NCBI RefSeq assembly: GCF_001612725.1
Contig: NZ_BDAZ01000032.1
Coordinates: 1 to 64,000 of the forward strand
Reading direction: 5' to 3'
Source: Nocardia anaemiae NBRC 100462
GTDB taxonomy: Bacteria > Actinomycetota > Actinomycetes > Mycobacteriales > Mycobacteriaceae
DNA length: 64,000 bases
Shown: piece by piece, positions 40,901 through 49,549 of the stretch
How the letters are laid out: every line of letters starts with the position of its first letter
Position numbering within the stretch: position 1 is the stretch's first letter
Notes under the pieces: generated by a model
The model's input: the letters and a program-made list of their open reading frames with translations, nothing else
Told to the model about the DNA's origin: nothing
Database searches by the model: none
Made by a program: the position numbers and the translations under genes

Positions 40901-41403
40901 GGGAGGAACCTGGTGCGCAGCATCGGATGCACCGCGACCAGATCCGTCACGGCCCGCGCCAACCGTTCGGGATCGACGGCGGCACCGTCGAATTCGACAT
41001 ACAGGTGCGCGGCGACACCACCGAGATCCTGCTCCTCGGAGCGACCGATCCAATAGGCGTGCTGCATCGAACCCAGTGGGAACGGTGCGAATTCGTCTTC
41101 GGAGTCGACGTTTTCAACGGGCCCGGGTGCGACCACCGTCGCGACAGACTCCTCGACGCCGAGCAACCGCGCCCACTCCGCGACCGACGGTGCCGCCGCC
41201 AGCTGCGCGAAGTTGATCTCCAGCCCGCGCTTGCGCCAGCCGCCCGCCAACTTCATGGTGCGAATCGAGTCCAGTCCGAGCTGGATCAGATCATCGCCGT
41301 CGGCGATCGTCTCCACCGGTACGTCGAGCTGTTTCGCGATGGCCGCGCGAATTTCGTCCCGGCCGATTCCCGCCCCGTCCTCCGGTCGCTGTGCTGGCTC
41401 CAT
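37912..41403 (-). CDS. Siderophore NRPS, MbtB-like (ArCP-Cy-A-PCP)
   Basis: A 1163-residue nonribosomal peptide synthetase. It holds an aryl carrier domain (about 15-85, GLDSIR with Ser46), a heterocyclisation domain (about 105-530) with the Cy signature DMIAGDAMS (Asp236, Asp241, Ser244), an adenylation domain (about 570-1080; FTSGSTGVPKG, YRTGD, GRADHQVQIRGYRVE, NGKLDR) and a peptidyl carrier (GGDSVL, Ser1091). This order joins salicylate to a Ser/Thr residue and cyclises it to the aryl-oxazoline of mycobactin/nocobactin. The adenylation pocket begins D-A-x-x-Y. No thioesterase domain follows, unlike my recollection of M. tuberculosis MbtB. The start is ATG 41403. It is divergent from the salicyl-AMP ligase across an iron box. 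Confidence 0.9.
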   Translation of the reverse strand: MEPAQRPEDGAGIGRDEIRAAIAKQLDVPVETIADGDDLIQLGLDSIRTMKLAGGWRKRGLEINFAQLAAAPSVAEWARLLGVEESVATVVAPGPVENVDSEDEFAPFPLGSMQHAYWIGRSEEQDLGGVAAHLYVEFDGAAVDPERLARAVTDLVAVHPMLRTRFLPDGTQQTIRTPGRPVFSVVDLRTHAEAEAELDRLRDNKTHQRLAIEDGQVLDVTLSLLADGRTRLHLDVDMIAGDAMSYRVLVADLAELYRGGTVPPQGYSYRRYRTERTVDPVARARDKQWWRDRLPELPGAPELPTVPVGERAEPHRTVRYNHWLEPEAKGRLLAAAHARGITPAMALAAVFAETIGGWSACSRFLLNVPLFHREPVHPDIDRVIGDFTSSIMLEVDVTDNVTVTERARALQRAMHESGAHTAYSGLEVLRDLGRQCGEPVLAPIVYTSALNLGELFADSVTETFGEPVWIISQGPQVLLDAQVTEVRGGLLLNWDVRESAFPVGMIDAMFTSYTEAIGRLGAGEAGWSAEAAVQLPVAQAAVRATVNATDGPVSGRALHQGFFDHARSAPDAPAVLWQRDGVDDGWSYSELAAQALSVAAALRDIGVRAGETVAVQLPKGPDQIVAVLGVLAAGAAYVPIGFDQPVGRRAEILRTGDVVAALTVDGADMGRPEITCLPLSAARIHRNPLSEPVIPDPESIAYVLFTSGSTGVPKGVDVPHRGAMNTIDAVNEWFEVGPADRVLGLSALEFDASVYDMFGMFAVGGSVVALSAAQREEATSWVELLTRHRVSILNCVPSMLDMILEIGGDHLGDSLRAATLGGDWVGADLARRLARQVPGCRFSGLGGATETSIHNTICEVADPPEHWATVPFGVPLRNVRCRVVNSAGRDCPDWVPGELWVGGANVAAGYRNDPERTAERFVVHDDLRWYRTGDIARYWPDGTIEFLGRADHQVQIRGYRVELGEVESGLRTAPGVRHAMAAVVGTGAPKLVAAVSGEVGSVEEIIAAVRDLLPSYMIPTRIEILEQMPLTDNGKLDRRAVVALLEPDAADAVDARPRTPLESALATIVADVLGTDRIGVHDDFFGAGGDSVLATTAVARIREWLEVDHALVADLLVGRTVAGLAGRLVERETGRGTPDRLDAVAELYLEVLAMTDEEILAQA

Positions 41404-41477
41404 TTGGCGCTGTCACTCCTTGGTCGCCGCCGCATCCGGCGGATCGAGACTGCTCGGCGGTAGCCTATCGCATTGAG

Positions 41478-41496
41478 ATAGGGTTGCCTAACCTAA
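41478..41496. promoter_or_regulatory. IdeR/DtxR iron box between NRPS and salicyl-AMP ligase genes
   Basis: ATAGGGTTGCCTAACCTAA matches the 19-bp IdeR consensus TTAGGTTAGGCTAACCTAA at 15 positions. It sits in the divergent spacer, so it can repress both genes when iron is plentiful. IdeR control of nocobactin genes has been reported in N. farcinica. Confidence 0.8.
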
Positions 41497-41531
41497 CACT
41501 AATCAGGCAGCAGAACCTTGTGAGGCAGACC

Positions 41532-43151
41532 GTGACTTCGACATCCACCTCGCCCACCCATCGCGACGGCTACATCCCTTTCCCGTCCGCCGACGCCGCG
41601 ACCTACCGCGCGGCCGGTTACTGGACCGGCCGCCCACTCGGCGACCTGCTGCGCGCGACCGCGACCCGGCACCCACACCGCACCGCACTGCTCGATACCG
41701 ACTGCACGCGCACCTACGCGTGGGTGGATGCCGAGGCCGATCGGATGGCGCACGGACTACTCGCACTCGGCATCGCGCCGGGCGATCGGGTGGTCGTCCA
41801 ACTGCCGAATGTGCCGGAGTTCCTGACGGTCCTGTTCGGATTGCTGCGCGCCGGAATCATTCCGGTGCTGACCCTGCCCGCCCATCGCCGCGCCGAAATC
41901 GAGCATCTGGCCAGACTTTCCGAAGCGGTCGCCTACATCGTGGCGGACCGGCTCGACGACTTCGACTACCGCGAACTGGCCGAAACGGTCCGCTCGGCCG
42001 TCCCCATCCTGCGCCACATTCTCGTACTCGGCGATCCGGGCACCCTCACCGATCTGAATTCGATTCCCCGCGACGGTGGTTCACTCCCCGACATCGATCC
42101 GAGCGATATCGCGTTGATGCTGGTCTCCGGCGGCACCACCGGCCTGCCGAAGCTGATCGCGCGCACCCACGACGACTACGTGTACAACGCCACCGCGAGC
42201 GCGCAGGTCTGCGCACTGACCGCGGACGATGTCTACCTCGCGACCCTGCCCGCCGCCCACAACTTCCCCCTCGCCTGCCCGGGCATCCTGGGCACGGTAT
42301 CGGTCGGCGCGGCCGTCACCTTCGTCACCGATCCGAGCCCGGAAAGCGCCTTCGCCGCCATCGAACGCCATGGCGTCACCGTCACCGCGGTGGTGCCGCC
42401 GCTGGCCCAACTCTGGTGTGCGGCAACCGAGTGGGAGGACGCCGACCTCGGCTCACTGCGCCTGCTCCAAGTCGGCGGCGCGCGGCTGGCCGAAGGGAAC
42501 GCGCGTGCGGTGGCGCCCGCTCTGGGCGTGCGACTGCAACAGGTCTTCGGTATGGCCGAGGGCCTGCTCAACTACACCCGCCTCGACGACACCGCGGATA
42601 TCGTCTGCACCACCCAGGGCCGTCCGCTCTCGCCCGCCGACGAGGTGCGGGTGGTGGATGCCGATGGCAACGACGTCGCCCCAGGCGAAGAGGGCGAACT
42701 ACTCGCCAAGGGCCCCTACACAATCCGCGGCTACTACCGCGCCCCCGAACACAATGCCCGCGCCTTCACCCCCGACGGCTACTACCGCTCCGGCGATCTC
42801 GTGCGCCGACTGCCGAGCGGCCATCTGATCGTCTCCGGCCGCATCAAGGACGTCATCAACCGCGGCGGCGAGAACATCTCCTGCGACGAACTCGAGGAAC
42901 ATCTGCTCGCCTTCCCGTCCGTCCGGCATGCCGCCGCCGTCGGCCTTCCCGATGCCGCATTAGGTGAAAAGGTCTGCGCCATCCTGGTTGTCGACGGTGA
43001 GATGCCGACCCTGGCGCAGCTGAAGTCGTTCCTCACCGACCGCGGACTGGCGACCTACAAACTCCCGGACCTGCTCCGCCCGGCCGACGAACTCCCGATC
43101 ACCGCTGTCGGCAAGATCGATAAGAAGGCCCTGCGCGCCAGCCAGGGCTGA
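41532..43151 (+). CDS. mbtA: Salicyl-AMP ligase (MbtA-like aryl acid adenylating enzyme)
   Basis: A 539-residue stand-alone adenylating enzyme that activates salicylate and loads it onto the aryl carrier domain. Motifs are LVSGGTTGLPKLIARTHDDY (P-loop), the aryl-acid signature AAHNFPLACPG, QVFGMAEGLLNYTR, YYRSGDLVRR, GRIKDVINRGGENIS and PITAVGKIDKKAL with the catalytic Lys. The His-Asn-Phe and Ala/Met pattern is that of DhbE/EntE/MbtA enzymes; salicylate rather than dihydroxybenzoate is inferred from the salicylate synthase next door. GTG 41532 has GAGG (41522-41525) in front. Confidence 0.9.
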   Translation: MTSTSTSPTHRDGYIPFPSADAATYRAAGYWTGRPLGDLLRATATRHPHRTALLDTDCTRTYAWVDAEADRMAHGLLALGIAPGDRVVVQLPNVPEFLTVLFGLLRAGIIPVLTLPAHRRAEIEHLARLSEAVAYIVADRLDDFDYRELAETVRSAVPILRHILVLGDPGTLTDLNSIPRDGGSLPDIDPSDIALMLVSGGTTGLPKLIARTHDDYVYNATASAQVCALTADDVYLATLPAAHNFPLACPGILGTVSVGAAVTFVTDPSPESAFAAIERHGVTVTAVVPPLAQLWCAATEWEDADLGSLRLLQVGGARLAEGNARAVAPALGVRLQQVFGMAEGLLNYTRLDDTADIVCTTQGRPLSPADEVRVVDADGNDVAPGEEGELLAKGPYTIRGYYRAPEHNARAFTPDGYYRSGDLVRRLPSGHLIVSGRIKDVINRGGENISCDELEEHLLAFPSVRHAAAVGLPDAALGEKVCAILVVDGEMPTLAQLKSFLTDRGLATYKLPDLLRPADELPITAVGKIDKKALRASQG

Positions 43152-43158
43152 GCGGAAC

Positions 43159-43198
43159 GATCGGGGGTGGCGTGAGTCCGATATCGCCACCCCCGATC
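43159..43198. terminator. Bidirectional hairpin between ligase and salicylate synthase genes
   Basis: Perfect 14-bp arms gatcgggggtggcg (43159-43172) and cgccacccccgatc (43185-43198), starting seven bases after the ligase stop and facing the end of the convergent salicylate synthase gene. Confidence 0.8.
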
Positions 43199-43276
43199 CG
43201 AACCCCGGATAAACCGGGTTGCCCCACCAGATGATTCGGAATGTGGGTCCACCTTGATGGGTATGACTTCGAATTG

Positions 43277-44587
43277 CTAGGCCTTGACCACGTACGGCGC
43301 GACACTGCCCAGCTTTTCGCAGGTCTCCTCGAATTCCCGCTCCGGCCGCGACTGGCCGACAATGCCAGCGCCCGCGCGCAGCCACGCGCCCTCGGTGGTC
43401 TGGTAGACCGCCCGCAGTACCAGCGTCGCCTCCATCGCACCGCTCGGCGCAATCGTCACCACGGCACCGGAGTACAGGCCGCGCGGCGCACCGTCGAGGC
43501 GGAATACCGAATCGACACCTTCCCGCTTCGGAATGCCGGACGCCGTGACCGACGGGAACAAAACCTCCAGCGCATCCCAGCTGGAACGGTCCGCGGCCAA
43601 CCGTCCGCGCACCGTGGAGGCCAGATGCTGCACGCTGCCGCGTTCCCGAACCGCCATGAAATCGGAGACCGCGGGCGTGCCGGGATCGGCCACCTCGGCG
43701 ATCTCGGCGAAGGAGGTCTGCACCGAAATCGCGTGCTCCACGATTTCTTTGGGATCGGTGACGAGTTCGGCGCGTGCCGCCATATCAATGGCCTCGCCGA
43801 GTCCGAAGGCGCGCGTACCGGCGAGCGGCTCGGTGGTGACCACCCGATCCTCGTCGACGGAGGCGACCAGCTCCGGACTGAATCCGGCCGCCTCGAGTCC
43901 ACCGAGGCGAAGCAGGAACGAGCGCGCCGGAGTGTTGTTGGCGCGGCCGAGCCGGTAACTGGCCGGGATGTCCACCGCGAACGGCAGATCGACCTTCCTC
44001 GACAGGATGACCTTCTGATACTGGCCGGAACGGATTTCCGCGACCGCCTCGGCGACCCGCTCGCGATATCCGGTCGGATCGAGACGCACGTCGACCGGAT
44101 GCGCCTGCGGCAGTTCGGTTTCCTGCGCGGCGGCGATGAGATCGTGAATGTCGTCGGCCTCGGCCGGTGTCGCGCCGGAGATCCGGATGCCGAACCCACC
44201 GACCCGCACCTCGATGCGCGGAATCATCAGATGGGCCAGTGCGGTTCGCGGATGCAGATGCCGCGTCGCATCCAATGCCCATGCGCAGAACTCGAATCCG
44301 ATCCAGCCATAGGCCCGCCGCCCGCCGAGTGGCAGCGTGGCGAGCGCGTTGTCGATGACCTGCGCCGGGCTGCCTTCCCAGGCACTGGTGGTGTCGCGCC
44401 CGACCCAGGACATGCGCAATTCGTGCGCGTCGAGTTCGACGCTGCCGAGCGGATCCGCCGCGAATACCCATTCGCCGGGCCGTTCGTACATCACGTATTC
44501 GCCGAAGCGCTCGGCCGCCGCCAGCCGGGACATCGCTGCCGCCGGATCGGTCACATACTCACCGCGCAAGCGCTCCGTGGTCGACAA
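43277..44587 (-). CDS. mbtI: Salicylate synthase (MbtI/NbtS family)
   Basis: A 436-residue member of the chorismate-using enzyme family that converts chorismate to salicylate through isochorismate. Its parts are YGWIGFEFCAWALD, QYQKVILSRKVDLPFAVD (general-base Lys in the conserved position), FLLRLGGLEAAGFSPELVASV, TEPLAGTRAFG, EIVEHAISVQTS, PSVTASGIPKREGVD and RGLYSGAVVTI. The start is TTG 44587, supported by GGAGG six bases upstream. Tandem iron boxes at 44596-44643 lie at its promoter. The N. farcinica counterpart, nbtS, was reported as a salicylate synthase. Confidence 0.92.
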   Translation of the reverse strand: MSTTERLRGEYVTDPAAAMSRLAAAERFGEYVMYERPGEWVFAADPLGSVELDAHELRMSWVGRDTTSAWEGSPAQVIDNALATLPLGGRRAYGWIGFEFCAWALDATRHLHPRTALAHLMIPRIEVRVGGFGIRISGATPAEADDIHDLIAAAQETELPQAHPVDVRLDPTGYRERVAEAVAEIRSGQYQKVILSRKVDLPFAVDIPASYRLGRANNTPARSFLLRLGGLEAAGFSPELVASVDEDRVVTTEPLAGTRAFGLGEAIDMAARAELVTDPKEIVEHAISVQTSFAEIAEVADPGTPAVSDFMAVRERGSVQHLASTVRGRLAADRSSWDALEVLFPSVTASGIPKREGVDSVFRLDGAPRGLYSGAVVTIAPSGAMEATLVLRAVYQTTEGAWLRAGAGIVGQSRPEREFEETCEKLGSVAPYVVKA

Positions 44588-44595
44588 CGATCCTC

Positions 44596-44643
44596 CAAGG
44601 TTATGCTGACCTAACTCAGAAAAATAAGGTTAGCATTACCTTC
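44596..44643. promoter_or_regulatory. Tandem IdeR/DtxR iron boxes upstream of salicylate synthase
   Basis: CAAGGTTATGCTGACCTAA (44596-44614) matches the consensus at 15 of 19 positions and TAAGGTTAGCATTACCTTC (44625-44643) at 13 of 19. The two are offset by 29 bp. The first lies just upstream of the ribosome site, so bound IdeR would block transcription. Confidence 0.75.
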
Positions 44644-44679
44644 CTAGACCGCTACTGTGCTGCAGACCACAGCAATTGG

Positions 44680-45444
44680 CTATTCCGCGGGCACCGCAAG
44701 CGCCGACCGCTCGACGCTCAGCAAACTTTCCGTGCTGTGCTCCGCGTGGTACGCGGCCCCGCCGCCGCGCACTCCGAACAACCGCTTGCTGTAGACCAGC
44801 CAGACCACCGCGGCGATATTGATCAGCAGTGCGCCGATGCGCAGCACGGTGATCTTCTCGGTCAGCTCGTAGATCTCCAACGGCAGGAAAATACTGGTCG
44901 CGACCACCGCGAAGTACTCACCCCAGCGCTTCACCAACCACAGCCCAACCGCCTCGATCGCCTGCAGCGTCGCATAGGCGAGGATGCCGATGGCAACCCA
45001 CAGCAGCGTGGTATTCGACAGCGAGAACGCGTCATCGATCAGATGCACGATCTTGGATCGGTCGATATCCCAGCCGATCTGATCGGCCAGCGGACGCAGC
45101 AGCGGCAGTTCCTCGTCGAAGGCCGCCCGCATATCCTCGCGCGAGGACCGGAATTTGAAGACCGCGAGCGCGGCGACCACCAAGAGCAAGCCACGCGCCA
45201 ACCGTTCGATCGCCAATGCCCGCATCAGCCAGCGGTCCCGCAGCAGTCGCCCGCGCGGCACCTCCGGCGCATGGTCGGCGGGCCCCGAGCCGACCGGTTC
45301 ACCGGGTACGAAAGTGCCGCAGCGCAGACACCGCCACGCGACACCGGCCACCGTCTGAACATGCAGTCGCTGCGCCAGATCCTGCTCATCCGGCGCATAG
45401 GTGTAATGGCCGTGCCAGCCGCACGCGCGTAACGCCCAATCCAT
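44680..45444 (-). CDS. DUF2127 membrane protein
   Basis: A 254-residue membrane protein. A short soluble N-terminus has a CxxC pair (WRCLRCGTFVPGEP), then come four hydrophobic helices: LARGLLLVVAALAVFKF, LLWVAIGILAYATLQAIEAVGLWL, FAVVATSIFLPLEIYEL and IGALLINIAAVVWLVY. It matches DUF2127, of unknown function. The start is ATG 45444. It ends 36 bp beyond the iron boxes and is co-oriented with the salicylate synthase gene, but the boxes sit between them, so the two genes are probably separately controlled. Confidence 0.82.
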   Translation of the reverse strand: MDWALRACGWHGHYTYAPDEQDLAQRLHVQTVAGVAWRCLRCGTFVPGEPVGSGPADHAPEVPRGRLLRDRWLMRALAIERLARGLLLVVAALAVFKFRSSREDMRAAFDEELPLLRPLADQIGWDIDRSKIVHLIDDAFSLSNTTLLWVAIGILAYATLQAIEAVGLWLVKRWGEYFAVVATSIFLPLEIYELTEKITVLRIGALLINIAAVVWLVYSKRLFGVRGGGAAYHAEHSTESLLSVERSALAVPAE

Positions 45445-45565
45445 GCGCGCAGCCTAGTTCGCGAGCGCGATCGGCCGCGATTGCAAACGCCGTGTCGAGG
45501 CCCCGATGCCAACTCACCCACCGGAGTTCCTGCGCGGAATCCACTGGCGGGCTTCAATAGGAGTC

Positions 45566-48022
45566 ATGATCGATCACCGCGGGGATTCGCCCGCTCCGGC
45601 TCGAGCGGCGGCACCCGATTCCGTGGTGGCACTGATCGATGCGGGCTCCGGCGTGGAACGTGAACTCGTCGGCACCTGGCTGGCCGAGGGCGGCATCAAA
45701 CACGAACTCGGCGTCGACGCACCCATCACCCAGTTGGATCTGGATGCGGATGCGATCGGCGATCGGCTGGTCGGACGGCGCGACGATCCGCTGGTCGTGC
45801 CGATCCGGGTGCTGTGGCTGCCGCCGGAACGCGACGGGGTCCGCCGCATCACCTTCGCCGACCTGGCCATGCTGACCAATCCACGCCAGCCGCACCGATT
45901 CGCTCAACGCCGGTTGGTCGGCAAATCGCCCGACCGGCACGTGGTGCTCACCGGCCAGCCCGCCCTGCTCAGCGAATTGCGCGCCAATAATCCGGAGGCG
46001 GCGGCGCTGCTCATGAAGGGCTCCGCCGAGCCGTTCGCCCGCGCCATCGTGCGCGCGGCGGTCGTGGCCCTGGAACGCGCCGAACGTTCCGTCATCGGTG
46101 ACCGATACAAGGTGCCCCGCCTGGTGGCCGAGGAGATCCTCGACTCCCCCGACTTCCTGCGCAGGCTCGAACTCATCGCCGACCAACTCGGTACGAGTCC
46201 GCACGAGGTGTATCGGCGGACCGAGAAGGCGCTGAACGAACTCGTCGCAGCCCAGAGCAGGCTGGTCTCGGATCTGTTCACCCAGGCGATGCGCCCGATC
46301 CACGCCTCGACCTGGAAGGTCGACTCCGACGACTCCGGCCTGGACGGGCTGCGCGCGTTGAACCGGAACCATCCGCTGGTCTTCCTGCCATCGCACCGGT
46401 CCTACGTCGATGCGTTCGTCCTCGGTGATGTATTGGCCCGCAATGACTTTCCACCGAATCATGTGATCGGCGGCGCGAATCTGAGCTTCTGGCCGATGGG
46501 TCCGATCGCCAGGCGCACCGGCACGGTCTTCATCCGGCGCAGCTTCGGCGACGACGAGGTCTACAAGGCGGTGGTCGAGGAGTACTTCGCCTACCTGCTG
46601 GCCAAGCGATTCAATATGGAGTGGTATTTCGAGGGCGGCCGCACCCGCACCGGCAAGTTGCGGCCGCCGCGCTATGGATTGCTGAATTACCTTGCTGCCG
46701 CGGTCCGTTCGAATCGGATCGACGATGTCATGCTCGTCCCGGTCTCGATCACCTATGAGCGACTGAACGAACTCGGCGCCATCGCCACCGAACAAGTGGG
46801 CGGGAAGAAGAAGCCCGAGGGGCTGGCCTGGCTGGCGCGTTATGTACGCAGCCAACAGCATTCGGCCGGACACGTCTATGTGCGATTCGGCGAACCACTG
46901 TCGGCACGCGATCGCCTTGCCGCATATGGGGATCCGCTCACCCCACCGCCGACGATCATTCCGCTGCACCACACCGAAGCGGCGGGAACCGAGCCGAAAA
47001 ATGACACCGCGTCGGCGGAGGTCGCCGAGCTGGAGCGAAAGGCCGTGCAACGGTTGGCCTTCGAGGTTGCCGTCGGTATCAATGCGGTCACCCCGATCAC
47101 GGTCAACGCGCTGGTCACGTTGGCGCTACTGGGTGTGCACGAGCGCGCGCTCACCCTTGGCGAGGTGCGTACCGTGCTGGCCCCGGTGCTGCGCTATATC
47201 GACAAGCGTGGGTTGCCGAGCGGCGAGTTGGCGGCGCTGCGCGACGAGCAGAGTCTCGCGGTGGTACTCGAGCAGTTGTCGCTGGCCAGGGTCGTGACGG
47301 TGTATCGCGGCGGGCTGGAACCGGTGTACTCGATCGAATCGGGTGCGCATCTGGAGGCCGCGTTCTACCGCAACAGCGCGGTGCACTGGTTCATCAACCG
47401 CGCCATCCTCGAATTGTCCATCCTGTGTGCCTTGGAAACGCAGGCGCCGGATCAGCTGCGGACCGGCTGGGACGAGGCCTTCCGACTGCGCGATCTGCTG
47501 AAGTTCGAATTCTTCTTCCCGGAGCGGGCCGAGTTCTCGGCGCAGATGACCGCGGAAATGCTGCTGGTGGACCCGGATTGGCACCAACACACCGCGGCGG
47601 ACACCCTCGGCGAGGATATTCTGCACAAACTCACCGCCTCCGGGTTCATTATGGCGCACCGCGTGCTGCGCGCATTTGTCGAAGCGCAACTGGTGGTGGC
47701 CGAGCGGCTGGCGGCCCACGACAGTGCCGAAGAGATCGATCGCAAGGAGTTCATCGACGAATGCGTCGCGGTCGGTAAGCAGATGCTGCTGCAGCAGCGC
47801 CTGCACAGCCCGGAATCGGTCTCCACCGAATTGTTCTCCAGCGCACTCAAACTCGCGGATAACCACGGCTTGTTGACCCCCGTGAGTCACGACTCGGCCA
47901 AGCCGAGGGCCGAATTGACCCGGCGCAGAACCGAATTCGCCGGTCAGCTGCGCATCATCGCGACCCGGATCTCGCAGGCGGCCGCATTGGATCCGTCCAA
48001 CATTCCGGTGCGGGGGGCCTGA
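45566..48022 (+). CDS. plsB: Glycerol-3-phosphate 1-O-acyltransferase (PlsB2)
   Basis: An 818-residue membrane-associated enzyme that makes 1-acyl-glycerol-3-phosphate, the first acylation of phospholipid and triacylglycerol synthesis. The HxxxxD motif is HRSYVD (His277-Asp282); the other acyltransferase blocks are GTVFIRRSFGDDEVY, WYFEGGRTRTGKLRPP and VPVSITYERL. AGGAG lies directly before ATG 45566. Its stop overlaps the start of the HAD-PlsC gene (TGATG), so the two acylations of phosphatidate synthesis are encoded together, as in Rv2482c/Rv2483c. Confidence 0.93.
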   Translation: MIDHRGDSPAPARAAAPDSVVALIDAGSGVERELVGTWLAEGGIKHELGVDAPITQLDLDADAIGDRLVGRRDDPLVVPIRVLWLPPERDGVRRITFADLAMLTNPRQPHRFAQRRLVGKSPDRHVVLTGQPALLSELRANNPEAAALLMKGSAEPFARAIVRAAVVALERAERSVIGDRYKVPRLVAEEILDSPDFLRRLELIADQLGTSPHEVYRRTEKALNELVAAQSRLVSDLFTQAMRPIHASTWKVDSDDSGLDGLRALNRNHPLVFLPSHRSYVDAFVLGDVLARNDFPPNHVIGGANLSFWPMGPIARRTGTVFIRRSFGDDEVYKAVVEEYFAYLLAKRFNMEWYFEGGRTRTGKLRPPRYGLLNYLAAAVRSNRIDDVMLVPVSITYERLNELGAIATEQVGGKKKPEGLAWLARYVRSQQHSAGHVYVRFGEPLSARDRLAAYGDPLTPPPTIIPLHHTEAAGTEPKNDTASAEVAELERKAVQRLAFEVAVGINAVTPITVNALVTLALLGVHERALTLGEVRTVLAPVLRYIDKRGLPSGELAALRDEQSLAVVLEQLSLARVVTVYRGGLEPVYSIESGAHLEAAFYRNSAVHWFINRAILELSILCALETQAPDQLRTGWDEAFRLRDLLKFEFFFPERAEFSAQMTAEMLLVDPDWHQHTAADTLGEDILHKLTASGFIMAHRVLRAFVEAQLVVAERLAAHDSAEEIDRKEFIDECVAVGKQMLLQQRLHSPESVSTELFSSALKLADNHGLLTPVSHDSAKPRAELTRRRTEFAGQLRIIATRISQAAALDPSNIPVRGA

Positions 48023-49476
48023 TGGCCGAACAGAGCCCCGCGGTCCCCCGGGACCTCGCGGGCGCCATCGCCGCGATCCGATCTGGACCACAGGGTCCGG
48101 AGGTGGCCGCGGTCTTCGACTTCGCCGCCGTTGTGGATGGTTTCGGGCGGCCATCGCTGTGGCGGCGGACATTCCGGAGCAATAAGGGCGCAACCGCCAC
48201 GGACACACTCCTCGACAGCATCCGCAACGAACTCACCGATGGCGAATACAGCCGGTTCCTCCAGCAGGCCATGCGGACACTGGCCGATCAACCGGAAGCC
48301 GAGCTGGACGAGTTGGGCACGCACCTGTTCCGGAAAAAGATCTACGGACATCTGTACCCCGAAGCATGGCAGCTGATCCGGACGCACGAGGCCGCGGGGC
48401 ACACCGTGGTGCTCGTCACCGCGCTGACCCGATTCCAGGTCGAACCCGCCGCGGCCGAACTCGGCATCGAGTACGTGCTGTACACCCGGATGGCGACCAC
48501 CGATGGTGTGCTCACCGGCTACGCGGACGGGAAAACTTTGTGGCGCAACGGCAAGGCCGATGCGGTCCGCGAATTCGCCGCGGCGCACGCGCTGGATATC
48601 ACCCACAGCTACGCCTACGCCGACAGCATCGCCGATCTGCCGCTGCTCTCGGTGGTCGGACATCCGGTGGCGGTAAACCCGGATCGCCAGCTCGCTACCG
48701 CTGCCGTAGAACAGAATTGGCCGGTACTGACGTTCCGTCCGCGCCGACCACCGCGCCCGATCGACTATCTGCGCACCATCGCCGGATTCGCCGGGCTGCT
48801 GGCGGGCGCATTGGTCGGTGTGCTGAGCAAGTCGTATACGCGCCAGCGCCGGAAGATGGCCGATGCGCTGATGGCCTACGGAACCGGCGCGACGCTCGGC
48901 ACGACCGGTATCCGACTGCGGGTCAGCGGTGCGGAAAACGCCCGCGCCCCGAGGCCCGCCGTCTTCCTGTTCAACCATCAGAGCCAATTCGACGTGATCA
49001 TCGTGCCCAAGGTGCTCGAAGGCGGTGTCACCGGAATCGGCAAGAAGGAGTTGACGAAGAACCCCATCTTCGGCCCGCTGATGCGCTTCGTCGGCGTCAC
49101 CTTCATCGATCGTGCGAACACCACGCAGGCCAAGGCGGCGCTGGCACCGGTGGTGCAGACGTTGCGTGACGGGCTATCGATCGCGGTGTCACCCGAAGGC
49201 ACCCGGTCGTATACGCCAGGCGTCGGCCCGTTCAAGAAGGGGGCCTTCCATATCGCGATCCAGGCCGGGGTGCCGGTGATCCCGGTGGTGATCCGCAATG
49301 CCGGTGAAGTCAACTGGCGCAACTCGATGGTCGCGCGCAAGGGCACCGTCGATGTGGCCATCCTCGACCCGATCGACGTCAGCAGCTGGGACCCGACCGA
49401 TATGGACGGCAACGTCGAAGCGGTTCGTCAGCTGTACACCGACACCCTGCTGAACTGGCCGTCGCCGGACCACTGA
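48022..49476 (+). CDS. plsC: HAD-like domain fused to 1-acylglycerol-3-phosphate acyltransferase (PlsC)
   Basis: A 484-residue fusion. Residues ~28-235 are HAD-IB-like, with Asp33, Thr133 (motif II position), Lys179 and the motif IV Asp pair (DSIADLP, Asp201/Asp205). Motif I reads DFAAV, so the second Asp of DxDxT is Ala and phosphatase activity is doubtful. Residues ~285-484 are PlsC: HQSQFD (His319-Asp324), a PlsC block II (GVTFIDR) and EGTRS (393-397). It converts lysophosphatidate to phosphatidate. The start is ATG 48022, coupled to plsB. It corresponds to Rv2483c. Confidence 0.92.
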   Translation: MAEQSPAVPRDLAGAIAAIRSGPQGPEVAAVFDFAAVVDGFGRPSLWRRTFRSNKGATATDTLLDSIRNELTDGEYSRFLQQAMRTLADQPEAELDELGTHLFRKKIYGHLYPEAWQLIRTHEAAGHTVVLVTALTRFQVEPAAAELGIEYVLYTRMATTDGVLTGYADGKTLWRNGKADAVREFAAAHALDITHSYAYADSIADLPLLSVVGHPVAVNPDRQLATAAVEQNWPVLTFRPRRPPRPIDYLRTIAGFAGLLAGALVGVLSKSYTRQRRKMADALMAYGTGATLGTTGIRLRVSGAENARAPRPAVFLFNHQSQFDVIIVPKVLEGGVTGIGKKELTKNPIFGPLMRFVGVTFIDRANTTQAKAALAPVVQTLRDGLSIAVSPEGTRSYTPGVGPFKKGAFHIAIQAGVPVIPVVIRNAGEVNWRNSMVARKGTVDVAILDPIDVSSWDPTDMDGNVEAVRQLYTDTLLNWPSPDH

Positions 49477-49549
49477 CGCGATCCGCGCCTTCACTTATGC
49501 ACCCGTGCGCCGAGTGCTCCGTACTGCCGGATCCTCGGCTGACGACGGT

